This document shows positions 27,151-36,106 of a stretch of DNA of 64,000 nt, in pieces (the stretch's first letter is position 1; every line of letters starts with the position of its first letter). The position numbers and the translations under genes are program-made. Origin of the DNA: Mucilaginibacter rubeus (GTDB taxonomy: Bacteria; Bacteroidota; Bacteroidia; Sphingobacteriales; Sphingobacteriaceae); assembly GCF_014643835.1 (NCBI RefSeq), contig NZ_BMKD01000001.1, forward strand, positions 1,488,001-1,552,000, written 5' to 3'. The notes under the pieces are model-generated. The model was not told the origin of the DNA. It worked only from the letters and a program-made list of their open reading frames with translations, and searched no databases.

Positions 27151-27530
27151 GTTCTATCGCTGCCAGCTTGTTTGGCGGAGGAAAGTCCGGGCAACACAGA
27201 GCATCCTGCTTCCTAACGGGAAGGCGCCGGCAGCCGGCGACAGCAAAGTGCCACAGAGAAAATACCGCCCGCTTAGGTGGGTAAGGGTGAAAACGTGAGG
27301 TAAGAGCTCACGGCGTAACCGGGCGACCGGATATGACGGTAAACCTCAGGAGTTGAAAAACCAAATAGGTCCTGAAAGCGGAGTTGCTCGCTCCCGTATT
27401 AGCCCAAGGGCTAATCGTTAGGATGGGTAGGTTGTTTAAATCTGTTAGTGATAACAGGGCCAGATAAATGATAGAAGTTGCCCTTTAACAAGGCAAAACA
27501 GAACCCGGCTTATAGGTTTGCTGCTGTATA
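27151..27530 (+). ncRNA. rnpB: RNase P RNA (bacterial class A)
   Basis: The catalytic RNA that trims 5' leaders from tRNA precursors. The universal P4 strands are present: GGAGGAAAGTCCGGGC at about 27177-27192 and ACAGAACCCGGCTTATAG at about 27499-27516. They pair as required. The P3 hairpin GCCAGCTTGTTTGGC precedes the first, and the GGGTAAGGGTGAAAACGTGAGG and GTAAACC segments between them fit class A. The ends are approximate, set by a TATCTTTAC -7-like box at 27131 and the terminator at 27531. It is followed by an intrinsic terminator. Confidence 0.96.
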
Positions 27531-27560
27531 ACCCCTTGCTGTAAAGCGAGGGGTTTCTTT
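27531..27560 (+). terminator. Rho-independent terminator of rnpB
   Basis: A stem of ACCCCTTGCT (27531-27540) and AGCGAGGGGT (27545-27554), with one G-T pair and a GTAA loop, is followed by TTCTTT. Confidence 0.9.
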
Positions 27561-27644
27561 ATTTACACCAATTTATTTTTAATAAATTTTTACAACCCCT
27601 GCAAACATTTATCCGCCTTAAACCTTTATAGCACATTAAAAGTG

Positions 27645-27674
27645 TTTGTTTTTCTATACAAACCCATATATTAG
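27645..27674 (+). promoter_or_regulatory. Probable promoter of the NtrC-type regulator
   Basis: TTTG at 27645-27648 and TATATTAG at 27667-27674 (one mismatch to TAnnTTTG) are 18 bases apart, 38 bases before the ATG. Confidence 0.4.
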
Positions 27675-27711
27675 CAAACAACAATTACATATCGGTACAT
27701 AATTACAAAAC

Positions 27712-29097
27712 ATGGCTAAAATTTTAATAATTGATGATGAACGGTCTATTCGTAACACGCTTCGCGAGATTTTAGAGTATGAAGATTACGAGGTTGAAGA
27801 TGTAGACAACGGGGTTGACGGCCTTCAGTTAATTGAAAAAAAAGACTATGACCTGGTACTGTGCGACATTAAAATGAACCGCATGGATGGTATGGAGGTA
27901 CTTACCGAAGGACTCGCCATTAAGCCCGATCTACCTTTTATTATGATATCAGGCCACGGCACGGTTGAAACCGCTGTTGAGGCCAGCAAAAAAGGCGCGT
28001 TTGACTTTATTTCAAAACCACCTGACCTTAACCGCCTGCTTATTACCGTTCGTAACGCGCTTGATAGGGGAAGCCTTGTTGTTGAAGCTAAGGTACTTAA
28101 ACGTAAAGTATCAAAAGTACGCCCCATTTTAGGCGAATCGCAGGCTATCCTCAAAATAAAAGAAACTATTGACCGGGTGGCCCCAACCGATGCCCGTGTA
28201 TTGGTTACAGGCGCCAATGGTAGTGGAAAAGAGCTGGTTGCACGCTGGCTCCACGAAAAATCAAATCGTTCAGCCGCACCCATTATCGAGGTAAACTGTG
28301 CTGCAATCCCTTCAGAATTAATTGAGAGTGAGCTATTTGGCCACGAGAAAGGCTCATTTACATCCGCCATCAAACAACGTATTGGCAAGTTTGAATCGGC
28401 AAATGGAGGAACGTTATTTTTGGATGAGATAGGTGATATGAGCCAGTCGGCCCAGGCTAAAGTTTTGCGTGCCTTACAGGAAAATAAGATTACGCGCGTA
28501 GGTGGCGAAAAGGAAATTGACGTTGATGTACGTGTAGTAGCGGCAACCAACAAGGACCTGCTAAAAGAAATTGAAGCCGGTAATTTCCGTATGGACTTGT
28601 ATCACCGCCTAAGTGTAATACTAATCCACGTACCACCGCTTATTGAACGCAAAGACGACATCCCGCTGTTAACTCAAAGCTTTTTGGATGAGATTTGCAA
28701 TGAATATGGCATGCCGGTTAAAAAGATCTCTGATGCTGCACTTGAGGCCCTTAAAGCCCTGCCATGGACCGGTAATATCCGTGAACTCCGCAACATGGTT
28801 GAGCGCTTGATCATCCTAAGTGATAAAGTTATTACAGATAACGATGTTAGAGCGTTTGCAAACCCATCTGCACCGGCAGCAGTCGGCACTGGCAGCACAG
28901 CCGCTCCTGCCCCGCAAACAGATTTTGATCAGTTCAATAACTTCCAGGAATATAAGGACTTCGCCGAGCGTGAATACATCAAATTCAAGCTGGAGAAAAA
29001 CAACTGGAATGTGTCAAAAACTGCTGATGATATCGATATTCAACGCAGTCACTTGTACAGTAAAATTGAAAAATTTGGCCTTAAACGCGGCGAATAA
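27712..29097 (+). CDS. NtrC-family response regulator with AAA+ domain
   Basis: A 461-residue three-domain regulator. The receiver (1-120) has the phospho-acceptor Asp near residue 52 in VLCDIKMNRMDG. The AAA+ domain (about 140-380) has Walker A GANGSGKE, Walker B GGTLFLDEIGD and the arginine-finger region FRMDLYHRLSV. The C-terminal Fis-type helix-turn-helix (about 415-461) has NNWNVSKTADDIDIQRSHLY. The loop that contacts sigma-54 reads GSFTSA near residue 213 instead of the canonical GAFTGA. No cognate kinase is adjacent. Dependence on RpoN is inferred from family only and is weakened by the altered loop. Confidence 0.93.
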   Translation: MAKILIIDDERSIRNTLREILEYEDYEVEDVDNGVDGLQLIEKKDYDLVLCDIKMNRMDGMEVLTEGLAIKPDLPFIMISGHGTVETAVEASKKGAFDFISKPPDLNRLLITVRNALDRGSLVVEAKVLKRKVSKVRPILGESQAILKIKETIDRVAPTDARVLVTGANGSGKELVARWLHEKSNRSAAPIIEVNCAAIPSELIESELFGHEKGSFTSAIKQRIGKFESANGGTLFLDEIGDMSQSAQAKVLRALQENKITRVGGEKEIDVDVRVVAATNKDLLKEIEAGNFRMDLYHRLSVILIHVPPLIERKDDIPLLTQSFLDEICNEYGMPVKKISDAALEALKALPWTGNIRELRNMVERLIILSDKVITDNDVRAFANPSAPAAVGTGSTAAPAPQTDFDQFNNFQEYKDFAEREYIKFKLEKNNWNVSKTADDIDIQRSHLYSKIEKFGLKRGE

Positions 29098-29120
29098 AAT
29101 AAACTTTTGAAATTATTTTA

Positions 29121-29157
29121 AAAAGCATCGGCAAATATGATAGCCGGTGCTTTTTTT
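29121..29157 (+). terminator. Rho-independent terminator after the NtrC-type regulator
   Basis: AAAAGCATCGGC and GCCGGTGCTTTT pair across a 10-base loop and are followed by a T run. It ends before the true start of the next gene at 29195, which excludes the longer frame that begins inside it. Confidence 0.9.
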
Positions 29158-29194
29158 ATGTTATTATTGTATCTCAATAACCTTTATTAACACC

Positions 29195-29662
29195 ATGAAA
29201 ACCTATTACTTAGCATCTTTTTTACTGTTCGCCCTATGCTCATGCGGTAACCAGCCAAAGGCAACTACAGAAACAACCGAACCGGCCGGTAAGCTTGACG
29301 GGACCTGGCATCTGATATCAAGTAAAAGCATTATGAAGGGCGATACTACAGTAACCACCCCTCCCAAAGACCAGGAAATGTTTAAGATGTTTAACGCCAC
29401 TAACTTCGCCTTCTTCACGCATGACCTGGTACACGGCAAAACAGCCAAACCGGTTTATTCGTCGGGCGCGGGCACTTATACCCTATCCGGCGATGATTAT
29501 ACCGAGCACCTGGCTTATTGCGATGCCCGCGATTGGGAAAACAGGGATTTCAAATTTAAGCTCACTATGAAAAATGACACCTTGACTCAAAAAGGAATTG
29601 AGAAGATAGACAGCCTCAAGGTTGATCATGAGATCATTGAAACTTATGTAAGAGTGAAATAA
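29195..29662 (+). CDS. Lipocalin-like lipoprotein of unknown function
   Basis: A 155-residue lipoprotein with signal MKTYYLASFLLFALCSC (lipobox LCSC, Cys17). After a Thr/Glu linker comes a small beta-barrel-like domain beginning KLDGTWHLISSKSIMKGDTT and continuing FAFFTHDLVHGK and GAGTYTLSGDDYTEHLAYCD. This pattern (W-x-L-x-S near the start, then GTYxLxGDxYTE) resembles lipocalin-like DUF4488-type proteins of Bacteroidota. Ligand unknown. ATG 29195 is chosen because the frame upstream runs into the preceding terminator. It is monocistronic between two terminators. Confidence 0.82.
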   Translation: MKTYYLASFLLFALCSCGNQPKATTETTEPAGKLDGTWHLISSKSIMKGDTTVTTPPKDQEMFKMFNATNFAFFTHDLVHGKTAKPVYSSGAGTYTLSGDDYTEHLAYCDARDWENRDFKFKLTMKNDTLTQKGIEKIDSLKVDHEIIETYVRVK

Positions 29663-29680
29663 ACCTTAAAACTTATATTT

Positions 29681-29706
29681 AAAGCCCGGCGTGTTCCGGG
29701 CTTTTT
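29681..29706 (+). terminator. Rho-independent terminator after the lipocalin-like gene
   Basis: AAAGCCCGG and CCGGGCTTT pair around a 6-base loop, followed by TT. Confidence 0.9.
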
Positions 29707-29953
29707 ATTTGCACAGTCCCGTCCTAAACGAACCGAACAGCATTTCACCTCTACAATAACAATAAATCGTAACCTGCGCGGTAACCCATTCGTTAAAACC
29801 TAAATTATCCCTGTTTATAATAAGTTAAACTTTATTGGAAAGCCTTCACAAAAAGTTAACCGGTTGTTGTTTGCAAACGATGGAATTTATCGGAGAAGTC
29901 TTTTTATCGGCCCGGATTTAATTGTAGTTTACCCGCTAAAAACCAGTCAGAGA

Positions 29954-31570
29954 ATGAAGCTGTTAATTAACCATAAGATGCTGTTAGTGTTATCGTTATT
30001 TACTTTTTCATTTAATCGCTGCCGGCCGCAAAAAAGCTCAGAAAGCATTACAACTATTAAATCTATTCACACAATTTCAGCTACGAGTTCAAATATTCCG
30101 CTTAAAAACATGTTTGGCATAAACGCGTATGAATGGAATTTTTTGCAGGATCCCGCCAATCCGGAGCAAAAAGGAGCCATTTACGAAACCAACATGAACC
30201 TTATCAAGTCATTCAGTGCAGTAAGGCATTATTTAGGCTGGGCCCGGATGGAAAGCACTAAAGGCAGCTATACCTTCAACCCCACTCATAAAGACAACTG
30301 GAACTATGATCTCATTTATAGCCGTTGCAAACAGGAAGGCATATTGGTTTTGGCAGATATAAAAAATTGTCCGCCATGGTTGGTTAATACTTATCCTAAC
30401 AATATGCGGGATCTTGAAAATGCGCCGCTTATTTATGGCTTAAGTAAGGCTGATCCGGCAAGCTATATTGACCAGGCGCACATGGCCTTTCAATTTGCCG
30501 CCAGGTATGGTTATAATACTAATATTAACAGGGCATTGATAAAAGTTGACACCAGCATGCGATGGGCAGATGACTCGCCTAACCAGGTAAAAGTGGGCAT
30601 GGGCCTTATAACTTACGTAGAGTGTGATAATGAGCGCGATAAATGGTGGAAAGGATCGGCAACACAACAAACCGCTGAAGAGTATGCAGCTAACATGTCG
30701 GCCTTCTATGATGGCAACAAGGGGAAGTTAGGAAAAAATGCCGGTGTAAAAAATGCTGATCCTAATATGAAAGTGGTAATGGGTGGATTAGCTACAGCCG
30801 ACATAAATTTTGTAAAGAAAATGGTAGAGTGGTGCCGCATCAACCGTGGTTACAGAGCCAACGGCAGTATCAATCTGTGTTTTGATATTATTAACTACCA
30901 CTATTACAACAATAACGGTAATATTTTAACACATCAGCCTGCCACGTTTGGCCTGCCGCCGGAATTGTCGATGGCGGGGCAAATTGCTGATTCGTTTGTT
31001 CAGTATGCAAATTCTTTTGTTAAACCAATCCCTGTTTGGGTAACCGAGTCTGGCTACGATATAAACAAGGGAAGCTATCAGAGAGCTTTAGATGTAGGGC
31101 AAAAGACATCGAAAAACACCCAGGCAGATTGGATTTTAAGAACTTCGCTTCTTTACATCAGGCATGGTATACAACGTGTATTTTATTACCAGCTTTTTGA
31201 CGATGCTCCTAATGTTGCTGTTCAATATGCTACATCTGGTTTAGCCGAAAATGGCAAACGCAGACCTGCTGCCGATTTTATATTGCAAACATCAAAATTA
31301 ATGGGTAACTACACCTACACAAGTACCATTAATGCCGATCCACTGGTTGATAAATATCTATCGGGATCACAAAGCATGTACATATTAACCATCCCTGATT
31401 ATCAGGCACGTACAGGTACATATACACTTAATCTTGGTACAGCTAAAGCAAATGTTTATACACTAAAAACAGGTGCCGGTAATGTTGTTAAAACAACCCT
31501 AAAAACAGTTAACGGGAAACTTATTGTTAAAGTAACCGAAACACCAGTCTTTGTACAGGGCACAAACTAA
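29954..31570 (+). CDS. Secreted clan GH-A glycoside hydrolase-like protein (GH39-like)
   Basis: A 538-residue predicted exported protein. After a hydrophobic N-terminus (MLLVLSLFTFSFNR) the catalytic barrel starts near GINAYEWNFLQDP. The putative acid/base Glu is near residue 225 in VECDNERDKWW (NE motif after strand 4), and the nucleophile Glu near 363 in PVWVTESGYD (after strand 7), the spacing expected for clan GH-A. A small C-terminal beta domain (TGTYTLNLGTAKANVYTLKT) follows. GH39-like assignment is tentative; substrate unknown. An upstream extension of 30 codons is possible but lacks a signal peptide. The stop overlaps the stop of the convergent kinase gene. Confidence 0.72.
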   Translation: MKLLINHKMLLVLSLFTFSFNRCRPQKSSESITTIKSIHTISATSSNIPLKNMFGINAYEWNFLQDPANPEQKGAIYETNMNLIKSFSAVRHYLGWARMESTKGSYTFNPTHKDNWNYDLIYSRCKQEGILVLADIKNCPPWLVNTYPNNMRDLENAPLIYGLSKADPASYIDQAHMAFQFAARYGYNTNINRALIKVDTSMRWADDSPNQVKVGMGLITYVECDNERDKWWKGSATQQTAEEYAANMSAFYDGNKGKLGKNAGVKNADPNMKVVMGGLATADINFVKKMVEWCRINRGYRANGSINLCFDIINYHYYNNNGNILTHQPATFGLPPELSMAGQIADSFVQYANSFVKPIPVWVTESGYDINKGSYQRALDVGQKTSKNTQADWILRTSLLYIRHGIQRVFYYQLFDDAPNVAVQYATSGLAENGKRRPAADFILQTSKLMGNYTYTSTINADPLVDKYLSGSQSMYILTIPDYQARTGTYTLNLGTAKANVYTLKTGAGNVVKTTLKTVNGKLIVKVTETPVFVQGTN

Positions 31571-32442
31571 CTAAATGCCGCAAGATTATCCCTTACCTCG
31601 TTGGCGTACGTACCGCCAAACAGGTTTACGTGAACCAACAGCGGATAAAGGTTCCAAAGTTTAAGACGCTGTTGCCAGCCAGGCCGTAACGGAAATTCCT
31701 GGTTATAAGCCTCATAAAAAAAGCGGTCAAAACCACCGAAAAGCGTGGTCATCGCAATATCAAACTCACGATTGCCATAACTAACCGCCGGATCGATCAG
31801 GTAAGGTTTGCCACTGGTATCAATCAAGTAATTACCTCCCCAAAGGTCTCCGTGCAGTAATGCGGGTGGTTCTTCCGTAAATAAACCTGGAAGCTTTTTA
31901 TAAAGCTGATCAAACTGGTGAATATCGGTCCGGGAGAGTTCCTTTTTGTCTACCGCCATTTTTACCATCGGCTGCAACCGCTGTTCAATGAAAAAATCGC
32001 TCCACGTAGCATACCAATTATTAGTTTGAATTAGCGAACCCATATAATTGTCAATATAAAAACCAAATCGGGTATTGGTTTTTTTATGCATTTGAGCAAG
32101 CTGCATTCCCAACTTAGAAGAAGCAGGCGCATTAGCAGAACCAACATTTATCCACTCTAAAACAAGGTAACTATCATTGCCTAACTCTCCCTGCAAAACA
32201 AACTCAGGAACTGCAATTGCATTAGTTTGGCGAATAGCCTTCAACCCCTGCTGCTCTTTCGCAAACATATTGGGGAACTTATACCTGTCATTTACTTTCA
32301 ATAAATAACTGTGATCGTCGCATTGCAAATGGTAGATATCGTTTATATCACCACCGCTCACTGCATTAACATTAATGATTTTAATATTGAGTTTACTTTG
32401 AATATAACTTAATAAAATATCGGGGATGAAGTTTTTAAACAT
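31567..32442 (-). CDS. Fructosamine kinase/aminoglycoside phosphotransferase family protein
   Basis: A 291-residue protein-kinase-fold phosphotransferase. Features are GGDINDIYHL (nucleotide loop), YLLKVND (invariant Lys), FAKEQQGLKAI (Glu of helix C), ALLHGDLWGGNYLID (catalytic HGDxxxxN) and KPYLIDPAVSYGNREFDIAM (metal-binding DPA with the family-specific YGxRExDIAM). The last segment is the fructosamine-3-kinase signature; bacterial homologues phosphorylate ketosamines on proteins for deglycation. ATG 32442 is chosen from the family start; ATG 32460 would add six residues. Confidence 0.9.
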   Translation of the reverse strand: MFKNFIPDILLSYIQSKLNIKIINVNAVSGGDINDIYHLQCDDHSYLLKVNDRYKFPNMFAKEQQGLKAIRQTNAIAVPEFVLQGELGNDSYLVLEWINVGSANAPASSKLGMQLAQMHKKTNTRFGFYIDNYMGSLIQTNNWYATWSDFFIEQRLQPMVKMAVDKKELSRTDIHQFDQLYKKLPGLFTEEPPALLHGDLWGGNYLIDTSGKPYLIDPAVSYGNREFDIAMTTLFGGFDRFFYEAYNQEFPLRPGWQQRLKLWNLYPLLVHVNLFGGTYANEVRDNLAAFS

Positions 32443-32553
32443 AGGCGATAATAAAATCATCAAATCTTACCAGGCTAAATTATTTGTTTTAGCACACAAT
32501 TAAATTGCAATAATTATATTCGTGTAATATTTAAGTCCTTATCACAAAATTAA

Positions 32554-33096
32554 ATGGAGAATCAAATTCCTGCAGCTGTTCAATTAACAGAAAACTGCGC
32601 ACACTGCAACACGCAAGCAAAGCCCGAAGACACCTTTTGCACCCAATGTGGCTATCCGCTAAAGGGGACTGAAGCCGAACAAAACATATTTATTTCAGAA
32701 CGGCAGGTTGAAGAAATAGACATGTTTACCTATAATAAAACGCTTAAACAGGCGGGTACAACATTATATTACCTGGCAGGAGTTTTTATTTTGAGCGGCC
32801 TGGTTTATTTTTTCATGCATAAAGATGAAGAAGATGTAGTAGCTGTAGTCATAACCGATTTAATAATGGCGGCTATGTTCTTGGTTTTGGGCGCTTACAG
32901 CAAAAAGAAACCCTTAGCCTGTCTCATATCAGGCTTGTCGCTGTATGTGATTGTCCAGTTGTTAAACGCCATAGTTGATCCTATATCTATTGCCAGGGGT
33001 ATCATCATAAAAATAGTGATTATTGGCTATATGATCAAAGGCATTAAATCGGCAATGGAAATAGAAAAAATCAGGAAAGAAAAACATATAGCTTAG
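32554..33096 (+). CDS. Zinc-ribbon membrane protein
   Basis: A 180-residue protein. An N-terminal zinc ribbon (Cys15, Cys18, Cys29, Cys32; CAHCNTQ and FCTQCGYPL) is followed by a charged linker and four hydrophobic segments (ACLISGLSLYVIVQLLNAIV is the third). It ends in a basic tail. I do not recognise a specific family or enzyme activity. The following CPBP protease gene starts 4 bases later and also begins with a zinc ribbon of the same type, so the two probably form an operon and a functional pair in the inner membrane. Confidence 0.8.
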   Translation: MENQIPAAVQLTENCAHCNTQAKPEDTFCTQCGYPLKGTEAEQNIFISERQVEEIDMFTYNKTLKQAGTTLYYLAGVFILSGLVYFFMHKDEEDVVAVVITDLIMAAMFLVLGAYSKKKPLACLISGLSLYVIVQLLNAIVDPISIARGIIIKIVIIGYMIKGIKSAMEIEKIRKEKHIA

Positions 33097-33100
33097 TCTT

Positions 33101-33859
33101 TTGCTGTCCGAACAACACCAAGCAACAGAAGCAGTACATTGCATACAATGTGGTGCATCAAACGCCGTCAACGTAAAGTTTTGCAGCAACTGCGGCTACC
33201 GGCAAGAGGATCCGGCAATCGATGAGACCGCCCATAACTGGCAATTGCTTAAGCAAGCTGCTTTGTTTTACGGGGTTTACATCGTGGTATGTGCATTGTC
33301 GTCGTTTGTTGACTACTTTAAAACAGTTGGCTGGTTCCTGGTAGTTGAAATTATCGGTGCCGGAACCGCGGTATTGTTTTTTACCTATAACTGGAATGAT
33401 TATAAAAAACAGCTCCGCTGGCCTTCATTTTCATGGCAAAAGTTAGCTGCTTATGGATCGATTGCAATGGCCAGCAACCTGCTGATCCATTACATTTCAA
33501 GTTGGATCAATATTATCATCTTCTCGCGAGACTATTACTATTACTCCATTTTTGCCGGCATGCCTGGCGCTGCCTATTTGATTATATTTTTCACTGCGAT
33601 AACTCCGGCTTTGTTTGAAGAACTTGGCTTTCGGGGATATCTGCTGCAATCGTTGTTAAATATTGCCGATACCGGGCAGGCTGTTTTCATTTCAGCTTTC
33701 TTGTTTGGTATTATTCACCTCAACTTCGTTTCCTTGTTCTGGTTAATCCCATTCGCTTTATTTCTCGGCTATGTTAGGGTAAAGGAAAACACTATCTGGT
33801 ATGGCGTATTCTTTCATTTTTGCTTTAATTTAACCGCTTGTTTATTTGAGTTACTATAG
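33101..33859 (+). CDS. CPBP family intramembrane protease with N-terminal zinc ribbon
   Basis: A 252-residue multi-pass glutamic-type membrane protease (CAAX prenyl protease 2/bacteriocin-processing superfamily). The zinc ribbon has Cys14, Cys17, Cys28 and Cys31. Motif 1 is [13 protein letters not shown] near residue 173 (EExxxR), motif 2 is [10 protein letters not shown] (FxxxH) and motif 3 is [11 protein letters not shown] (HxxxN). All catalytic residues are intact. No ATG precedes the zinc ribbon in frame; TTG 33101 is the best start, only 4 bases after the previous stop, consistent with re-initiation. In Gram-negatives the substrates are mostly unknown. Confidence 0.88.
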   Translation: MLSEQHQATEAVHCIQCGASNAVNVKFCSNCGYRQEDPAIDETAHNWQLLKQAALFYGVYIVVCALSSFVDYFKTVGWFLVVEIIGAGTAVLFFTYNWNDYKKQLRWPSFSWQKLAAYGSIAMASNLLIHYISSWINIIIFSRDYYYYSIFAGMPGAAYLIIFFTAITPALFEELGFRGYLLQSLLNIADTGQAVFISAFLFGIIHLNFVSLFWLIPFALFLGYVRVKENTIWYGVFFHFCFNLTACLFELL

Positions 33860-33917
33860 TGTTAAAGAAATAAAAAGCCAATTAAAAACTCAATACCAAA
33901 TTATCATCCTAAAAAGC

Positions 33918-33925
33918 TATTTTTG
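33918..33925 (+). promoter_or_regulatory. -7 promoter box of lepA, almost abutting the start codon
   Basis: TATTTTTG fits TAnnTTTG exactly and ends 7 bases before the ATG at 33933, implying a transcript with only a few leader bases. No clear -33 TTG was found. Confidence 0.5.
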
Positions 33926-33932
33926 CGGTTCA

Positions 33933-35720
33933 ATGGAGCACATTCGTAATTTTTGTATCATAGCACACATCGACCACGGTAAGAGCACACTTGCCGATAG
34001 GTTATTAGAATATACCAACACTATTACCCAGCGCGAATCGCAGGCACAATTGCTTGACGATATGGATTTAGAACGCGAACGCGGTATCACCATTAAAAGC
34101 CATGCCATACAAATGGATTATGAGCTCGATGGACAAAAATATGTGCTCAACCTGATCGATACGCCCGGGCACGTGGATTTTTCATATGAAGTATCACGTT
34201 CAATTGCTGCCTGTGAAGGTGCATTATTGATAGTTGATGCAGCACAGGGCATTCAGGCACAAACCATCTCAAACCTGTACCTGGCTTTAGAGAACGACCT
34301 GGAAATCATCCCTATCCTGAATAAAATGGACCTCCCCGGCGCTATGCCCGAGGAAGTAAAAGACCAGATAGTCGATCTTATAGGTTGCAAACGTGAGGAG
34401 ATCCTTGCCGCATCGGGCAAAACCGGCATGGGTGTTCATGATATTCTTCGCGCTATTGTTGAGCGTGTGCCCGCTCCGGTAGGTGATCCTAAAGCTCCGC
34501 TGCAGGCCCTGATCTTTGATTCGGTTTTTAACTCGTTCCGCGGTATTATAGCTTATTTTAAAGTTGTAAACGGTGAGATCCGAAAAGGCGATAAAGTAAA
34601 ATTCGTAGCCACCGAGAAGCAATATCTTGCTGATGAGGTTGGCACGCTTAAATTGCGCCCGTTAGCTAAAGACGTAATCAAAACCGGCGACGTAGGTTAT
34701 ATCATATCAGGTATAAAAGAAGCAAAAGAGGTTAAGGTTGGTGACACCATTACCCATGTTGACCGCCCTTGCGAAGAAGGTATACAAGGTTTTGAAGAGG
34801 TAAAACCAATGGTATTCGCAGGTATTTATCCTGTTGATACCGAAGATTATGAAGAACTTCGTGAGTCAATGGCTAAATTACAGCTCAATGATGCATCGTT
34901 GGTTTTTGAACCGGAGTCATCAGCGGCTTTAGGCTTTGGTTTCCGTTGCGGTTTCCTGGGCATGCTGCATATGGAAATCATCCAGGAGCGTTTGGAGCGT
35001 GAGTTTAACATGACGGTGATCACTACCGTTCCCAACGTGTCATACCTGGCCCATACTACAAAAGGCGACTCGTTCACTGTAAATAACCCTTCAGATCTGC
35101 CGGATCCATCAAAAATTGATTTTGTGGAAGAGCCTTACATCAAGGCTACTATCATCACCAAATCGGAATTTGTTGGCCCGGTAATGTCGCTTTGTATTCA
35201 GAAACGCGGCACCATCACTAATCAATCATATCTTACATCGGAGCGTGTTGAGCTGATCTTCGAGATGCCTATGGGCGAGATCGTATTTGATTTTTATGAC
35301 AAGCTGAAAACCATTTCAAAAGGTTATGCTTCGTTCGATTATCACCAGATAGGTTATCGTCAGTCAGATTTGGTTAAACTCGATATCCGCTTAAACAGCG
35401 AACCTGTTGACGCACTTTCATCCCTGATCTTCCGCGGTAATTCATATGATTTTGGTAAAAAGATCTGCGAAAAATTAAAGGAACTTTTACCCCGCCAGCA
35501 GTTTGAGATCATTATCCAGGCTTCTATCGGCGCTAAGATCATAGCCCGCGAAACAGTGAAGGCCTTACGTAAAGACGTAACCGCCAAATGTTATGGTGGT
35601 GATATTTCCCGTAAGCGTAAACTGTTGGAAAAACAGAAACAAGGTAAAAAACGCATGCGTCAGGTAGGTAACGTAGAGATACCGCAGTCGGCATTTATGG
35701 CAGTTTTAAAGTTGGATTAA
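33933..35720 (+). CDS. lepA: Elongation factor 4 (ribosomal back-translocase LepA)
   Basis: A translational GTPase of 595 residues, normal length. It opens [20 protein letters not shown] with the P-loop (HIDHGKST). Switch II is [15 protein letters not shown] and G4 is NKMDLPGA. Domain II, EF-G domain V and the LepA-specific C-terminal domain follow ([20 protein letters not shown] is the diagnostic LepA tail motif). The frame is open back to 33846, but this ATG matches the family start and follows a promoter box. It binds stalled or mistranslocated ribosomes. Confidence 0.98.
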   Translation: MEHIRNFCIIAHIDHGKSTLADRLLEYTNTITQRESQAQLLDDMDLERERGITIKSHAIQMDYELDGQKYVLNLIDTPGHVDFSYEVSRSIAACEGALLIVDAAQGIQAQTISNLYLALENDLEIIPILNKMDLPGAMPEEVKDQIVDLIGCKREEILAASGKTGMGVHDILRAIVERVPAPVGDPKAPLQALIFDSVFNSFRGIIAYFKVVNGEIRKGDKVKFVATEKQYLADEVGTLKLRPLAKDVIKTGDVGYIISGIKEAKEVKVGDTITHVDRPCEEGIQGFEEVKPMVFAGIYPVDTEDYEELRESMAKLQLNDASLVFEPESSAALGFGFRCGFLGMLHMEIIQERLEREFNMTVITTVPNVSYLAHTTKGDSFTVNNPSDLPDPSKIDFVEEPYIKATIITKSEFVGPVMSLCIQKRGTITNQSYLTSERVELIFEMPMGEIVFDFYDKLKTISKGYASFDYHQIGYRQSDLVKLDIRLNSEPVDALSSLIFRGNSYDFGKKICEKLKELLPRQQFEIIIQASIGAKIIARETVKALRKDVTAKCYGGDISRKRKLLEKQKQGKKRMRQVGNVEIPQSAFMAVLKLD

Positions 35721-35852
35721 TCTCTTAATTCCTTTGAAGGGGAGCGAGAGTGAATAAATTAATATATTCTGTACAGGTTAGTTACATATCTTACAGCAAC
35801 CGGATTTGTTAAACATATTCATTTAGGAGACTTTGTTTATGGCAAATGGATT

Positions 35853-36104
35853 GTGTACGATTCCAACGAACCGAAATATTACATTGATGCTTTCAATAAA
35901 GACGCAGATTCAAATAAAATTATATTTGAAATGCTCTTGAACAATAAAACAGAAACTATTGAAAGTATCATTAACAAGATCAATCAAAATCACACATTAA
36001 AACTATCCCTGGATAACAGGCCTTTTATAAGAATACGAGTAAAATCAGAGCCGGTAAATTTAAGTTTGCCTCCGTTGCCTGATCACTTGGTTAAACACAT
36101 TTAA
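35853..36104 (+). CDS. Small hypothetical protein upstream of folD
   Basis: An 83-codon frame starting at GTG 35853. The frame is open another 24 codons upstream without an ATG, so the start is uncertain. The residues ([20 protein letters not shown], then [20 protein letters not shown]) look like a real folded domain, and the stop is just 2 bases before the folD ATG, which argues for coupling. An ATG at 35839 lies in another frame. It may be an intact small gene with a non-ATG start or the 3' remnant of a longer one. I recognise no family. Confidence 0.45.
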   Translation: MYDSNEPKYYIDAFNKDADSNKIIFEMLLNNKTETIESIINKINQNHTLKLSLDNRPFIRIRVKSEPVNLSLPPLPDHLVKHI

Positions 36105-36106
36105 TA

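Noticed and set aside
27846-28553. 235-codon antisense frame within the NtrC-type gene
   Set aside because: Shadow frame of a clearly conserved AAA+ domain; no signal of its own.
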